A DNA stretch of 64,000 bases from Mycoplasmoidaceae bacterium (GCA_024427125.1 JAKSVN010000001.1:36480-100479); one strand, 5' to 3'. Shown: positions 35,204 through 48,961, numbered from the stretch's first letter. The notes: generated from the letters alone by a model not told the origin. Numbers and translations: made by a program.

Positions 35204-35209
35204 TATAAT
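35204..35209 (+). promoter_or_regulatory. Candidate -10 box (TATAAT) for the lipoprotein before the ATP synthase genes
   Basis: A consensus TATAAT lies 18 bases before the lipoprotein ATG in the divergent gap from miaB. No ribosome site is seen, so the message may have a very short leader. Confidence 0.45.
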
Positions 35210-35227
35210 TAACAAACAAGATAATTT

Positions 35228-36142
35228 ATGAAAAAGATTTCTTTACTTAAAAAATTAGGCATTGGATTGGCTCCTGTTGCTATTGCAACACCATTAATTT
35301 TTACTACTACAAGTTGTAGCAAAAATGAAGGTATTTTAGTTAATTACATTTCACACACAAGATTCCAAGAAGATGAATCTCTAGTTCATATGCATCATGG
35401 CCATTTTGACAATGATGAACTATTGTTAGGATCTAAGAAATTCTTCAATGGTAACTACATCATGTTTGTTGGAAGTAATGCATATCGTTCTAAAGATTTA
35501 GAACCAAGTTCTACAGCTAAATTCTTTGGATCTGATGGAAATAGAAACATTGATAATTGATTCACTGAATTCTTAACTGATTCAGTTTGATATCGTGATG
35601 TTGAAGCAACAAAAGTTTTAGATGATATTAACAGAAAATTTGGATTTGTTACATTCCTAGACAATTTCAATTTTAGATTCTATGATAAGCATAACCATGA
35701 AATTTTCATTACTAATGATGCTTCAAAAGGTGTTGCAGGTATAATTACTGCCATAGGTCCTTTTGATACTTGAGAAAGAGATGATGTTTCAATTGAACAA
35801 ACAAGAAAATTGATGAAAGATGAATTTGAGTACGACTGAGACAAGAAAGAAAAAGTAAAAACAACTGATTACATCAGACAAGATGCACAAGCTAAAGCTT
35901 TTAGAGCATTTGCCAGAAGAGGAGCAAAAATGTTTCCAACTACTGATGCAAGAACAAAAACATTTGATACATCAGTAAATAACACTTCAGGACAAATGAT
36001 TGTTTACAAAGATGGTAGATTAGTTGATATTATTGATTTGCCAACAGTTCGTGTCAAAGATCCTGTAGACCCTGATGATAAAGAAACAACAACTCTATTT
36101 GGCACAATCAACAAATATTACACTAAAGAAGACGAAAAATAA
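35228..36142 (+). CDS. Prolipoprotein upstream of the ATP synthase operon, unknown function
   Basis: 304 residues with lipobox TTSC (Cys30) after the signal pattern LAPVAIATPLIF shared with other lipoproteins of this window. The mature part has His/Asp-rich stretches (VHMHHGHFDNDE near residue 52) and a mixed alpha/beta look, with a C-terminal NTSGQMIVYKDGRLVDI region reminiscent of thioredoxin-type ends, but no clear CxxC was found. TGA codons are Trp. It lies 11 bases before atpI, so read-through into the ATP synthase operon is likely. Confidence 0.8.
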
Positions 36143-36153
36143 TTCTTTAAAAT

Positions 36154-36579
36154 ATGGAGCAAAAAGCAATTAAAAGTTCCAAAATAATAACCAAAGTTTC
36201 TTTGGTTATTTATTGTTTAATAATGCTTGCATGTGCTATTGCCTTTATGACAGTATCAGCATATCAAAAGAACTGAAGTTACTTCTGAGCTTTCTTGTTA
36301 TGTTTATTTCCAGGCTTTATTTTTATTGCAATTAGTTTACTAATTCCATCTCCTGCAATTGTTGCAGCAAAGATGGGCAAAGGTGGTATTGCTTGGTTTA
36401 TTGTAACCTATGTTTTAAAGTATGCTGCTATCATAGGAATTCCCTTTATTGGCCTGGCATTTCCAGCTCATTTTAACAAGTGAGTAATGCTAGCAATAAC
36501 ACTAGTTGCCCCTATACAAGTTATTATTACTAAATTAATTTTTGCTAACTATGTTAGCAAAAATGAGCAAAACAACTAA
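36154..36579 (+). CDS. atpI: ATP synthase protein I-like membrane protein
   Basis: 141 residues with four hydrophobic segments, placed directly before atpB. Mollicute ATP synthase operons commonly begin with such a small AtpI-type protein, thought to help assemble the c-ring or handle Mg2+. Sequence identity to other AtpI cannot be judged by eye because the family is very variable. TGA codons within the frame are Trp. Confidence 0.7.
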
Positions 36580-36599
36580 AAATAGGGTAAAATTTTTAT

Positions 36600-37373
36600 A
36601 TGGTTAAAGGTTGAGACCCACTTAGTATAAGACCCCAAATATTTTCGATTATTGTTGTTGCAGTAATCATTGCTATTTGTTGTATTATCTACTACAAAAA
36701 ATCTAAATCACTAAAAGCCAATGAAGCACCTTCTGGCTATGTTTTAGCTGTAGAAATTTATGTTTCATATTTTAGAAATATGGTTCATGAAATTCTTGGT
36801 CCTAAGTTTGATAAACTAACACCATTGTTTGTGTTTATTTTCACATATGTCTTAGTTTCTAACGTGATTGGTGTCTTTGGGTTGGAAAACCCAACAGGAT
36901 CATATACAGTGACATTGTCAATGGCATTGATTATGTACTTTGGAGTATGAGTTATAGGTTTTAAATTCCAAAAGCTTTCTTACTTAAAAAACTTCTGCTT
37001 GAAGATTAAGACTAAGAAAGGAAAACAAATTCCGGTCTTTATTAACCCTCTAGAAGTGATGAGCAACATTGCTCCATTGATTTCAATGTCTTTCCGTTTA
37101 TGAGGTAATATTACTGCAGGATCAATCATTATCACTTTGTGATTCTTCTTCACAAATTACATCTGAATGAACATCCCTGTCATTGGTGTAATTAACCTTC
37201 TTGGTGGATTGACCGGCGCACCAATTAGAGCATATTTCGATCTGCTATCAGGATTAATTCAAGCTCTAGTATTTACAATGTTAACAATGGTTTATTGAAC
37301 TATGGCTAAAGGTGATGATGAACCTGCACCTAAAATTCATGTGGTTCCTCAAACAAACCCATTACTTCGTTAA
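36600..37373 (+). CDS. atpB: ATP synthase Fo subunit a
   Basis: 257 residues, five or six hydrophobic segments. The essential arginine stands in SMSFRLWGNITAGS and the last helix has LLSGLIQALVFTMLTMVYW, both signatures of subunit a. It forms the proton half-channels against the c-ring. A start ATG directly after AT-rich sequence has no clear ribosome site. A hairpin separates it from atpE. Confidence 0.93.
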
Positions 37374-37400
37374 TATAAATAATATATATAAAAACACTAA

Positions 37401-37433
37401 AAAAATATATACTTAAAATGTATATATTTTTTT
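37401..37433 (+). terminator. Hairpin with T run between atpB and atpE
   Basis: A long AT-rich stem (37401-37412 with 37420-37431) with a 7-base loop is followed by a T run inside the atp operon. It could be a partial terminator or an mRNA-processing and stability element that lets atpE be expressed at higher level. Confidence 0.5.
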
Positions 37434-37449
37434 AAAAAAGGAGAAAAGT

Positions 37450-37677
37450 ATGGATAGTGCATTTTTAGGTGCTGGTATTGCAGCCCTTGGTACATTAGGT
37501 ACTGCTATCGGACAAGGTTATGCCGCTGGTAAAGCTGTAGAAGCTGTAGCTCGTAACCCTGAAGCTGAAAGTAAAATTAGAACAACACTAATCGTAGGTG
37601 ACGCTATTGCTGAAACATCAGCAATTTACTCATTGATTATTGCTATTCTATTAATTTTCGTTGCTCCAAATCAATAG
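37450..37677 (+). CDS. atpE: ATP synthase Fo subunit c
   Basis: A 75-residue hairpin of two hydrophobic helices that forms the rotor ring. The first helix has a Gly/Ala-rich [31 protein letters not shown]; the second contains [20 protein letters not shown], where the Glu of AIAETSAIY is the proton-binding acid. AAAGGAG gives it the strongest ribosome site in the operon. Confidence 0.96.
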   Translation: MDSAFLGAGIAALGTLGTAIGQGYAAGKAVEAVARNPEAESKIRTTLIVGDAIAETSAIYSLIIAILLIFVAPNQ

Positions 37678-37689
37678 TAGGAGACAACT

Positions 37690-38316
37690 ATGGAAATGAA
37701 ATATACAAAGACTAGAAGAATGTTATTGATAGGACTTATCCTTGTGATAAGTATTTTACCTTTAGCATTAACTTTAAGTTCTTGTAAACCACTAAAAGCA
37801 GAAGATGTGGTTAATAATTTATTTCCAAATCTATGAGTTTTCTTAACTCATATCATTGCTGCAGTTATCTTAGTTGTGTTAATGACTTGATTGGTTTGAA
37901 AACCAACAAAGAATTCAATTAAGAAAAGACATGATTACATTGCTAAAGAAATTGCTGATGCTCAAAAAGCAAAAGAAACAGCAACTATGGAACTTAATGA
38001 AGCTAACCAATTAAAAGTTACTGCTTTAAGTCAAGCAATGTCAATCACTACACAAGCTAAAGCTGAAGCTTTTGGAATTATTGAAAAAGCAAAGATCGAA
38101 GCTAAACAAACAGCTAACAAGATTGTGACTGATGCAAAAGATGATATAGAAAAAGAAAAACGTCATGCTCGTGAAAATGAACAAGACAATATTATCAATA
38201 TTGCCTTCAATGTTGCTGAATCAGTTCTTAACAAAGAAGTTGATAAGCAAGATAAAGACAAATACATTGATGACTTATTAGAATCAATTGAACAAGATAT
38301 TAAAAAGACAAAATAA
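37690..38316 (+). CDS. atpF: ATP synthase Fo subunit b, lipoprotein type
   Basis: 208 residues. The N-terminus carries a signal-like stretch ending in a lipobox LSSC (Cys32), then a second hydrophobic helix near residues 50-70 and a long Ala/Lys/Glu coiled-coil stalk. A prolipoprotein-type subunit b is known from mollicutes, and implies an N-terminal anchor on the outer face. TGA codons are Trp. It overlaps atpH by 1 base. Confidence 0.92.
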
Positions 38317-38864
38317 TGCAATTAGCTAATCAAATGCTATCTTATGCCAATGCAATCTTTGGAATTGCAAAGGACAAAGAAACGCAAGAAAAATATTATC
38401 AACAAATTGCCGCATTAGATGCAATGAATGTAACCAATGCAGATTTTTATAATATTCTTTCTGCTAGAGCAATTGATAAAGATGAACGCAAAGAACTTGC
38501 CATGACTGTGTTAACAGGTTATGGCTTTGACCCAATAGTTATCTATTGAGTTTGAACAATTATTGATAACAATCAATATTACAACTTTCATTACATTGCA
38601 TTGTTATGTCGTAATATCTATCATGAATTGTTTGATATCACCAGAGTTAAAATTACCTCTGCCAATGAGTTAAGTGAACCTCAAATAGATAAAATCAAAG
38701 ATTTCTTTGAAAAGAAACTCAAAAGGAAAATTGATGTCGAATGACATATTAAACCAGATTTAATTGGTGGTTTAAGAATTCAAGTAAACAACAAAACATA
38801 CAACAACACATATAGATCAAAATTAAATGTTCTTAAGAAAGAACTGTTATCTAAGAAAGGATAA
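38316..38864 (+). CDS. atpH: ATP synthase F1 subunit delta
   Basis: 182 residues starting on TAATG with atpF. The N-terminal helical half ([19 protein letters not shown]) and the C-terminal [21 protein letters not shown] motif mark subunit delta, the peripheral-stalk cap. Three TGA codons are Trp. atpA follows after 2 bases. Confidence 0.94.
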
Positions 38865-38866
38865 TT

Positions 38867-40423
38867 ATGGCAACTAAAACTGATTCATTTGCCGCCCTAA
38901 TAAAGGCTAAGATTGATAAATACGCTAACAAAATTAAGAAAGACGAAGTAGGTAGAGTAATTTCCATCGGAGATGGTATTGCTATCGTTTCTGGTCTTGA
39001 AAAAGCAATGCTTAATGAGTTAGTTGTATTTGAAAACGGAACTAAAGGAATGATTCTAAACCTAGAGGCAGAAACTCTTGGTATTGTTCTATTAGGTAAA
39101 TATGATAATATTGCCGAAAACTCACAAGTTAATAGAACAGGCCAAGTAGTTTCTGTTCCTGTTGGTGATGAAATGTTAGGTCGTGTTGTTGATGCTATTG
39201 GTCAACCAATAGATGGTAAGAAACCAATAGCTACAAAAGAAATGATGCCAATTGAAAAGATTGCTCCTGGTGTTATTACTAGACAATCTGTTGATGCACC
39301 ACTTGAAACTGGAATTCTGTCTATTGACGCTATGTTTCCTATTGGAAAAGGTCAAAGAGAGTTGATTATTGGAGATAGACAAACAGGAAAGACAACAATT
39401 GCTGTTGACACAATTCTTAACCAAAAAGGTAAGAATGTTAAATGTGTTTATGTAGCAATTGGACAAAAACGTTCAACTGTTGTCCACATTCATGATGTTT
39501 TAGAAAAAGCAGGAGCAATGGAATATACAACAATCGTATCTTCTACTGCTGGAGAACTTCCTGCATTGATATATCTTGCCCCTTATACAGGTATAACAAT
39601 TGCAGAATATTGATTATCTAAAGGACAAGATGTTCTAATTGTTTATGATGACTTATCTAAACACGCAGTAAGTTATAGAACAATTTCATTGCTACTTAGA
39701 AGACCACCAGGTCGTGAAGCTTATCCTGGTGACGTCTTCTATCTACACTCTAGATTACTAGAAAGAGCTGGTAGATTAAATAAAGACCATGGTAATGGTT
39801 CAATTACAGCCTTACCAATTATTGAAACACAAGCAGGTGATATCTCTGCTTATATTCCAACTAATGTAATTTCAATTACAGATGGACAATTATTTATGAT
39901 GACTAGTATGTTCAATGCTGGACAACGTCCTGCTATTGATCCAGGTCTATCAGTATCCAGAGTTGGATCAGCTGCCCAAAGAGGTTATGTAAAACAAACA
40001 GCAAGCAGTTTAAAACTTGAGCTTGCTCAATTTGCAGAATTATCTGCTTTTAGCCAATTTGGTTCAGATCTAGATAAAGAAACAAAAGATATCATTGAAC
40101 ATGGTAAGAGAATTATGGAAATGATTAAACAACCAGAAAACTCACCATATTCACAATTGCAAGAAGCATTATTGCTCTTTGCAATTAAACATCACTACAT
40201 CAAATGAATTCCACTTGATAAGATTACAACCTTTAAAAAAGATTTAATCAATCATTTTAATGATTCAAAATTATTAACTGAATTATCAACAGCTGGAAAG
40301 TTTGATGATAAATTAATTGAAAAATTCAACAGAGAGTTTAAAGACTTTATGCTTGAATATATTTTAGCTATTCCAGATTACAAAGCTGAAAAGTATGGAG
40401 ATATTAAGGAATTAAAGAGATAA
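38867..40423 (+). CDS. atpA: ATP synthase F1 subunit alpha
   Basis: 518 residues. N-terminal [17 protein letters not shown], Walker A GDRQTGKT, and the [17 protein letters not shown] signature with the catalytic-site arginine. Non-catalytic nucleotide-binding partner of subunit beta in the hexamer. TGA codons occur at two Trp positions. atpG starts one base after its stop. Confidence 0.97.
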
Positions 40424-40424
40424 T

Positions 40425-42727
<2,303 letters not shown>

Positions 42728-42729
42728 TT

Positions 42730-43134
42730 ATGGCTAAAGAATTTAGATTACAAATATCTACACCTAATAAGGTGTGTCTAGACAAACAAGTTGTTGGTGT
42801 AACAATGCCAACAGCTAATGGCTATATTGGAATTTTGCCTGAACATGCAAAGATTGTTGGAGCCTTAGTTCCAGGATATATGTATATCACTTTAGCAAGT
42901 GGTGAAAAGCAAACTGCTTTAGTTAACTATGGAATGTATACATTCAAAGAAAACAAATTAGTTATCTTATCTGACTTCTTTGAATGAGATAAAGGTATTA
43001 ATGAAAATGCCCTTGCTGCAATTTCTGAAAGAATTGCTGAAGAATCTAAAAAGGTTCAACTATCTGATCGAGCTGTCCATGCTTTGAACTCATATATGAA
43101 GATGGTTAGTGCTAAAGCAAAACAAAAAAAATAG
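42730..43134 (+). CDS. atpC: ATP synthase F1 subunit epsilon
   Basis: 134 residues. The N-terminal beta sandwich (FRLQISTPNKVC, NGYIGILPEHA) and a C-terminal helical hairpin ending in Lys-rich sequence identify subunit epsilon. One TGA (FFEWDKG) is Trp. Its stop lies inside the terminator hairpin. Confidence 0.94.
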
Positions 43135-43155
43135 GCTAATGCCTATTTTTTATTA
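43127..43155. terminator. Bidirectional terminator at the end of the atp operon
   Basis: A perfect 10-bp stem (43127-43136 with 43141-43150, loop TAAT) has an A run on one side and a T run on the other. It also covers the stop codon of the convergent hydrolase. Confidence 0.85.
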
Positions 43156-43783
43156 GATCTTGAGCCATATAGTTATCACGTTTTACATCTTTAAATGTTC
43201 CTCAACGATTATGACCCGGCAAGATTAGATCATTATCTTTTAGTTTTTTTCATAATCATGATAATGATTTAGTTAGTTCTATAGGACTAGAATTACCTAA
43301 GTCTGTTCTACCATAACTATTGTAGAACAATGTGTCACCTACAAAGATTCAGTTATAGTATTTAAATGTAACTGAACCTGCAGAGTGTCCAGGTGTATGC
43401 CAAGCTTCTAAATTAAAACTTCCAATCTTCAATTTATTTGTATTAAATCAATTAATGTTCTTAGCAAAGTCTTTAACCTTCATATTTACTAATTCATCAT
43501 AGCGATACTTAGAATAAGTATCCCTATCACCTTCATGAATATAGACAGGACAATTTCATTTGTTTAAAATAGTAGCTACATCAAAGCAATGATCAAAGTG
43601 TGCATGTGTTAATAAGATAGCAATCACTTTTGTTCCTTTAGGAATTGAATCAATTATTTCTTGCCCAGAGAAACTTGGATCAATTACTAAAGCTTCATTT
43701 TTATTAAAAATGATATATGAATTATTATCCATATATTGTGAAGTTATAACAGTTAAATTAGGTTCAATGATTGTCTTACTCAT
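43136..43783 (-). CDS. Metallo-beta-lactamase fold hydrolase (glyoxalase II-like)
   Basis: 215 residues. The metal motif is THAHFDHCFDV, with later HTPGHSAGS, FVGDTLF and LPGHNRWG supplying the remaining ligands. It is a YcbL/glyoxalase-II-like cytosolic enzyme; substrate unknown. Several TGA codons are Trp. It is divergent from dnaX across a perfect palindrome and convergent with atpC. Confidence 0.88.
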
Positions 43784-43790
43784 AATGTTT

Positions 43791-43818
43791 AATATTATAT
43801 AAATATTTATATAATATT
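43791..43818. promoter_or_regulatory. Perfect 28-base palindromic divergent promoter, hydrolase / dnaX
   Basis: Two uninterrupted 14-base arms (43791-43804 and 43805-43818) carry a TATAAT facing dnaX at 43810-43815 and its mirror facing the hydrolase at 43794-43799. Each start codon lies 9-10 bases past its -10 box, so both messages should have almost no leader. Confidence 0.6.
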
Positions 43819-43824
43819 AATACT

Positions 43825-45579
43825 ATGAATTATTTGTCTTTATACCGTAAATATCGTCCTAAAACATTTGCTGATGTTATCGGTCAAGAATATATAGTTA
43901 AGATTTTAAAAAACTCTATTAAAAACAATCAAGTAGCTAATGCTTATGTTTTTGCTGGTACCAAAGGTACAGGTAAAACATCTATAGCTAAAATTTATGC
44001 TAATGCCATTAACTGTCTAGACAATAAAGATGGTGATGTTTGTGGAAAGTGTGATGTTTGTAAAGACTTCAACAATAACCAAGTTATTGATGTTATTGAA
44101 TTAGATGGTGCAAGTAATAATGGTGTTGATGAAGTAAGACAAATAAATGATGCTGCAATGTTCTTGCCAACAAAGTTGAACAAGAAGGTTTACATTATTG
44201 ATGAAGCACATATGTTAACAACTCAAGCATGAAATGCTTTATTGAAATTAGTTGAAGAACCACCTAAGCATGTTGTGTTTATTTTTGCTACAACTGAAAT
44301 GCACAAGATTCCTGGAACCATCTTATCAAGATGTCAGTGCTTTAGATTTAATAAGATTTTGCATAGCGATATGGTTAAGATGTTAACTAAAGTCTGCAAA
44401 GCAGAAAACATTAAATATGATTTAGATGCACTTAAAATAATTGCTGATATAGCTGATGGATCAGCTAGAGATGCTCTAAGTATTCTTGAACAAACATCAA
44501 CATATGGTAACAATGCCATTAATGTTGAAGACATATACAAAGTATATGGATTACTAAGTCCTAAAGAAATGGTTGATTTTATCAACCTATTATATAGTCA
44601 AGATAGTCAAGCCATCTTTACTAAGATGAACCAATATTTACAAACAGGAATTAACTTTGTAAACTTTGCCAACTTACTAGTTGCTATCTTAACAGACAAG
44701 CTAATTTATGCTAAGACTAATAACCCTAAGTTATTAACTAAGACTAATGAAAACTTAATTACTAGTGTTGCAATTGATGATCCAGACAAACTAGTTAAAT
44801 TGTTAGACATTTGACAAGAGACATACTTTAAAGTATCTACCCCAACAGATGTTCATGTTATTATTGATCATGCCATCATTAAATCATTAGCTGTATTTGA
44901 CAGAGTGTCAAATACGCGTGTAGAGGGAAAACAAGAAAAACCTAAGACACAACCTAAGGTTGTGGAAACTGAAAAACCAATAGCTAAGGTTGAAGAGGAT
45001 ATGTTTGTTTTCTCTGATGTTGAGGTTCCAACCCCAAAGAAAGAACCTAAGAAAGAAAAGAAACCAGAACCAAAACCAACTCTTGAAAGAGTTAAGAATG
45101 TTGAAATGCCAACAGAAAAAGAAATTTTGTTAGCTGTTTTTTCAAATAGATCTAAAGAAGCTGAAACACAAGCTAAAGAAGTTCTTAACAAAGTTAAAAC
45201 TGGTAAACTTGATGAGAAAGCATTCTCTCATGCTCAAAGAGCAAGTCAAGTTATATGTGCAAGTAAAAATGGTATCATCTTATTCTTTAATGATGATATG
45301 GATGCAAGATTATTTAATAAAGCTGCTAAGAAACAAGAATTCCTTTTATCTTGTTGCAAGATTTTTAAAAACCCTAAATTTGTCGTTGGTTTTACTAAGC
45401 AACAAATCAATTCATTTAAAAATGAAATGCTTGCAGCTAAGAAAAATCCTAAACCATTATTAGATGTAGATGCACTAAGAACTATTCTAAATAAGAATGC
45501 ATCAATTGAACAAATAGCTTGAAACACTATATATAGTAAGATCTTAGATCAAGAAGATGAAGATGAGGAAGACGAGTAA
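43825..45579 (+). CDS. dnaX: DNA polymerase III subunits gamma and tau
   Basis: Clamp-loader ATPase, 584 residues. It has RKYRPKTFADVIGQE, Walker A GTKGTGKT, the zinc cysteines in NCLDNKDGDVCGKCDVC and DEAHMLT. A Pro/Lys/Glu-rich linker near residue 365-420 joins the AAA+ part to a tau-type C-terminal domain; the tail is very acidic. TGA codons are Trp, so no shorter gamma form is obvious. nfo starts on TAATG. Confidence 0.94.
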
Positions 45580-46412
45580 TGAATAAGTTAGGTTGTCATG
45601 TTAGCATGTCTGCTCCAGACTATCTATTAGGCTCTTTAGATATGGCCACAAGCCAAGATGCCAACTGTTTTATGATTTATACTGGTTCGCCTCAATCAAT
45701 CGCCAGACAGCCCATTTCTAAGCTTAAAGTTAAAGAATTTCACCAAGCATTAAAAGAAAAACACATACCAATTGAAGATGTGATTGTTCACTCTCCATAC
45801 ATTATTAACTGTGCTAACTCTGAAGAAAAGAAAAGACACTTTGCTAAGGTATTCTTAGCACAAGAGGTAGATAGAGTTAATCAAATAGGAGCAAAGTATT
45901 TAGTTTTACATCCAGGAAGTAATCCAGATAAAACATTAGGATGTAAATATATTGCTGAAGCTATTAACTTTGTTAATAAGAAAAACAATCATGTTATTAT
46001 CTGCTTAGAAACTATGGCTGGAAAAGGCAATGAAATAGGATCTAAGTTCGAAGAACTTAAAGAGATTATTAAACAAGTAGAAAACAAAAATTTAGTTGGT
46101 GTTTGTTTAGATACTTGTCACATTTCAGATAGTGGCTATGAAATCACTGATCCTTCTGCTACTTTAAAAGTATTTGATGACATTATTGGTCTAAAGTACC
46201 TAAAGGTAATTCATGTCAATGATTCATTGAATGAAAAAGGCGCACATAAAGATAGACATGCAAATATAGGTGAAGGAAAGATAGGACTAAAAACTTTAAA
46301 AGCATGGGTTAACTATCCTCTTGTTTCTAAGATTTGTAAAATCTTAGAAACTCCTTGGACAATAGATGGTCCAATTTATAAAAAAGAAATCCATATGCTG
46401 TTAGGAAAATAA
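45579..46412 (+). CDS. nfo: Endonuclease IV (AP endonuclease)
   Basis: 277 residues. It cuts DNA at abasic sites. The TIM-barrel zinc motifs are VHSPYIINCAN, LVLHPGSN, LETMAGKGNEIGS, CLDTCHISDSGY, VIHVNDS and the DRHANIGEGKIGL end. The start overlaps dnaX by 1 base. There is no TGA. Together with rarA it makes a small DNA-replication/repair unit. Confidence 0.96.
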   Translation: MNKLGCHVSMSAPDYLLGSLDMATSQDANCFMIYTGSPQSIARQPISKLKVKEFHQALKEKHIPIEDVIVHSPYIINCANSEEKKRHFAKVFLAQEVDRVNQIGAKYLVLHPGSNPDKTLGCKYIAEAINFVNKKNNHVIICLETMAGKGNEIGSKFEELKEIIKQVENKNLVGVCLDTCHISDSGYEITDPSATLKVFDDIIGLKYLKVIHVNDSLNEKGAHKDRHANIGEGKIGLKTLKAWVNYPLVSKICKILETPWTIDGPIYKKEIHMLLGK

Positions 46413-46414
46413 TT

Positions 46415-47659
46415 ATGAGTAAACAACCATTAGCTTTTGAATTAAGACCCAAGACATTAGATGATGTTATAGGACAAAAACATTTAGTAGGACCTAATTG
46501 TCTTTTAACCAGAATGGTTAAAAGTGGTAAGCCTATTAATATTATTTTCTATGGTTATCCTGGTATTGGTAAGACAACATTAGCAACAGCATTATGTCAT
46601 GATATGAAGTTGCCTTATGCAATGTTTAATGCAGCAACTGATAAGAAAGAATCTTTAACACAAATTATTCAGTTAGCTAAAGCTTCTGCTACTCCATACA
46701 TTATTATTGTGGAAGAAATTCATCGTTTAAATAAAGATAAGCAAGATATCTTGCTTCCTTATCTAGAAGATGGTACAGTAACAATGTTTGCTTGTACAAC
46801 TGAAAACCCATACTTCTCTATTAATCCTGCTATAAGAAGTAGATGTAATATTGCAAGATTAGAATTAATAAGACCAGATGAACTTTATTTATGACTTAAG
46901 AAAATAAATAAAGAAAAGAAGATTGATGTTAAGATAACTGATTCAGCATTAAAGACAATTGCATATCATTGCAATGGTGATGTTAGATCAGCTATTAATG
47001 TAATTGATAACATTATCAAATTCTACAAAAATGATAAAGTTGATAATAAGTTACTAGAAAAGATTTTATTATCACCAACTGTTCTTGGAAGCAGTTATGG
47101 TGATGAATATTATGATATGCTTTCAGCATTTCATAAGTCCATCAGAGGATCTGATCCAGATGCTGGATTATATTATTTAGCAAGATTATTAACAACTGGT
47201 GATTTAGTTAGCATAACTAGAAGAATGGTAGCTTGTGCTTATGAAGACATAGGTTTAGCTAATGCTCCTTTATGTGCTAGAGTTGTAACAGCAGCACAAG
47301 CTGTAGATCGTGTTGGTATTCCTGAATGTTATCAAATTCTAGCAGATACTGTAGTAGAAATGTGTTTAAGTCCTAAATCAAATTCTGCATATATGGCTTT
47401 TGGCCAAGCGTTTGAAGATGTGCAAAATGGTAAATGCTATGAAATACCTAAACATGTTAAAGACAATAATTATAAATCACATGTTAAGTTAGGTAATGTT
47501 GGATATATTTATCCACACAACTATCCAAACCATTGAGTAGAACAAGAATACTTACCTAAACAATTAAAAGGTACTAAGTATTACAAAAAAGCAGACAACC
47601 CTAGTGAACTAAGATTAAATGCTTATTTGGAACAAATAAAAAAGGCTAGTAAACACTAG
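46415..47659 (+). CDS. rarA: Replication-associated recombination protein A (RarA/MgsA AAA+ ATPase)
   Basis: 414 residues. It acts at stalled replication forks with single-strand DNA-binding protein. Walker A is GYPGIGKT, Walker B region IIVEEIHRLNKDKQD, sensor TTENPYFSINPAIRSRC. The C-terminal half has SIRGSDPDAGLYYLARLL and YEDIGLANAP, both RarA signatures. TGA codons are Trp. Its end lies in a terminator hairpin. Confidence 0.93.
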
Positions 47660-47668
47660 TCTTTTTTA
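47641..47668. terminator. Terminator after rarA, overlapping the convergent lipoprotein stop
   Basis: A 10-bp stem with one G-T pair (47641-47650 with 47655-47664, loop AAAC) and a T run. The stem lies over the end of rarA. Confidence 0.8.
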
Positions 47669-48961
47669 TTCAATCTCTATTAGTTGTGAATGTGTAGATT
47701 TGTCATTAAACAATTCAACACTTACACTTGGACGTCGTTCATCTTGCTGCAAATTTTTATAGTGAATTATATAGTCTTCATTAGGTTGATAAGTACTATC
47801 AATTTCAATACATGCTTTAAATTGATCAGCAGCAAGTTTACCTTCTTCATCAATAACTCAAATAAACTTGATATCAATAAAAGTGTAATCACTATCGTAT
47901 TTTTGGCCTTCAGAGTATATTTTAACTGCCTTGCCCTTTCCTATGAAAGTGCAATGTTCAAATCGATCAAGAGTGTTATATAAGTAAATTGAATATTCTG
48001 TTCTTCATTTTTTACTACTATCTTGATATAATTCAAAAACTGACGAATCAAAAGTACAGTTTGTAAAGTCACCATAAGCTGCATAAACTGTTTGTTGTCC
48101 TAAGAAATAGCAGTTATCACAATATAAGGCATTTGGTTGTAAACCAAAGTAGAAAGCTCGTCCTATGTTTTCTGTTGCCCCAAGCATATATGTATTATTA
48201 ATGTGAAGTTCTATGCCTAGCATAGATATCGGGTTACCAACACAACAATTGATTGTAGTTAGTTTGTCACCACTTTCTGTGGTAACACCATACAAATTAG
48301 CAATGATGGTTCCACCACTAATATATCCACCAATTTCATATACACCATTCATCATGTATATAGTTGATACTAATTTATCATCAATTTGTAATGGGTTTTT
48401 TATTTCGTCTTCTATAGAATTAGATGTTAGTTCTCAAGTAAAACTGTCCCCATCTTGTCTCTTGACAAGCAGTTTGTTTTTGAATTTATCATCTTGTAAT
48501 TCTTCATCTGATAAATAATGTCACTCTTCACAAGAAGAACATTTAACATACACTCTGTGTGTTTGTTCATCAACTCCATAAATACTATAATCATGTTCAT
48601 GATAAAGAGCATAAAGCGTTGTCGTTTCATCGTTAAATTGATAGTCGTTATCATCTAATATGGTTGTTCCATCAATTGATCAACCTCTAAAAGGATGATC
48701 ATCATCCATAAATGCACTATATTTGTTTTTTATTTCAGATCAAACAGTTCCTTTGGGAACTTCAATTGTTTCTGTTGTTCCGTTTTTAATAACTTCTCCG
48801 CCATTAGCATCAAATGTTATTTTGACAGTTTCAGTTGGTTCAGGCTCATGTTCATCATTGTTACATGAAGTAATAACTAAGCTAGAAGCACCAACAGTTA
48901 AAAGTGAGGTTGCCAATATAGGCAACAGAGTGAATAGAGATTTATTTTTCCTTCTGCTCAT
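47666..48961 (-). CDS. Surface prolipoprotein with a Listeria-Bacteroides (InlB B-type) repeat
   Basis: 431 residues with lipobox VITSC (Cys33). Just after the anchor, residues about 45-105 (VKITFDANGGEVIKNG through HPFRGWSIDG) fit the Listeria-Bacteroides/InlB B repeat: FDANGG, a Gly-rich middle and FxGW. A cysteine pair CSSCEEWHYL follows. The middle has repeated short strands with NNTYMLG, CDNCYFLG, FTNCTFD and FEHCTFIG, which looks like a right-handed beta-helix. TGA codons are Trp. It is probably an exposed adhesive or interaction protein; function inferred only. Confidence 0.8.

Noticed and set aside
37374..37449. The hairpin between atpB and atpE as a full operon end
   Set aside because: atpE to atpC follow in normal order and spacing, so it is at most a partial terminator or processing site.
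47690..47983. A 97-codon plus-strand frame
   Set aside because: It is antisense to the lipoprotein at 47666-48961, which has a signal peptide, and has no ribosome site of its own.
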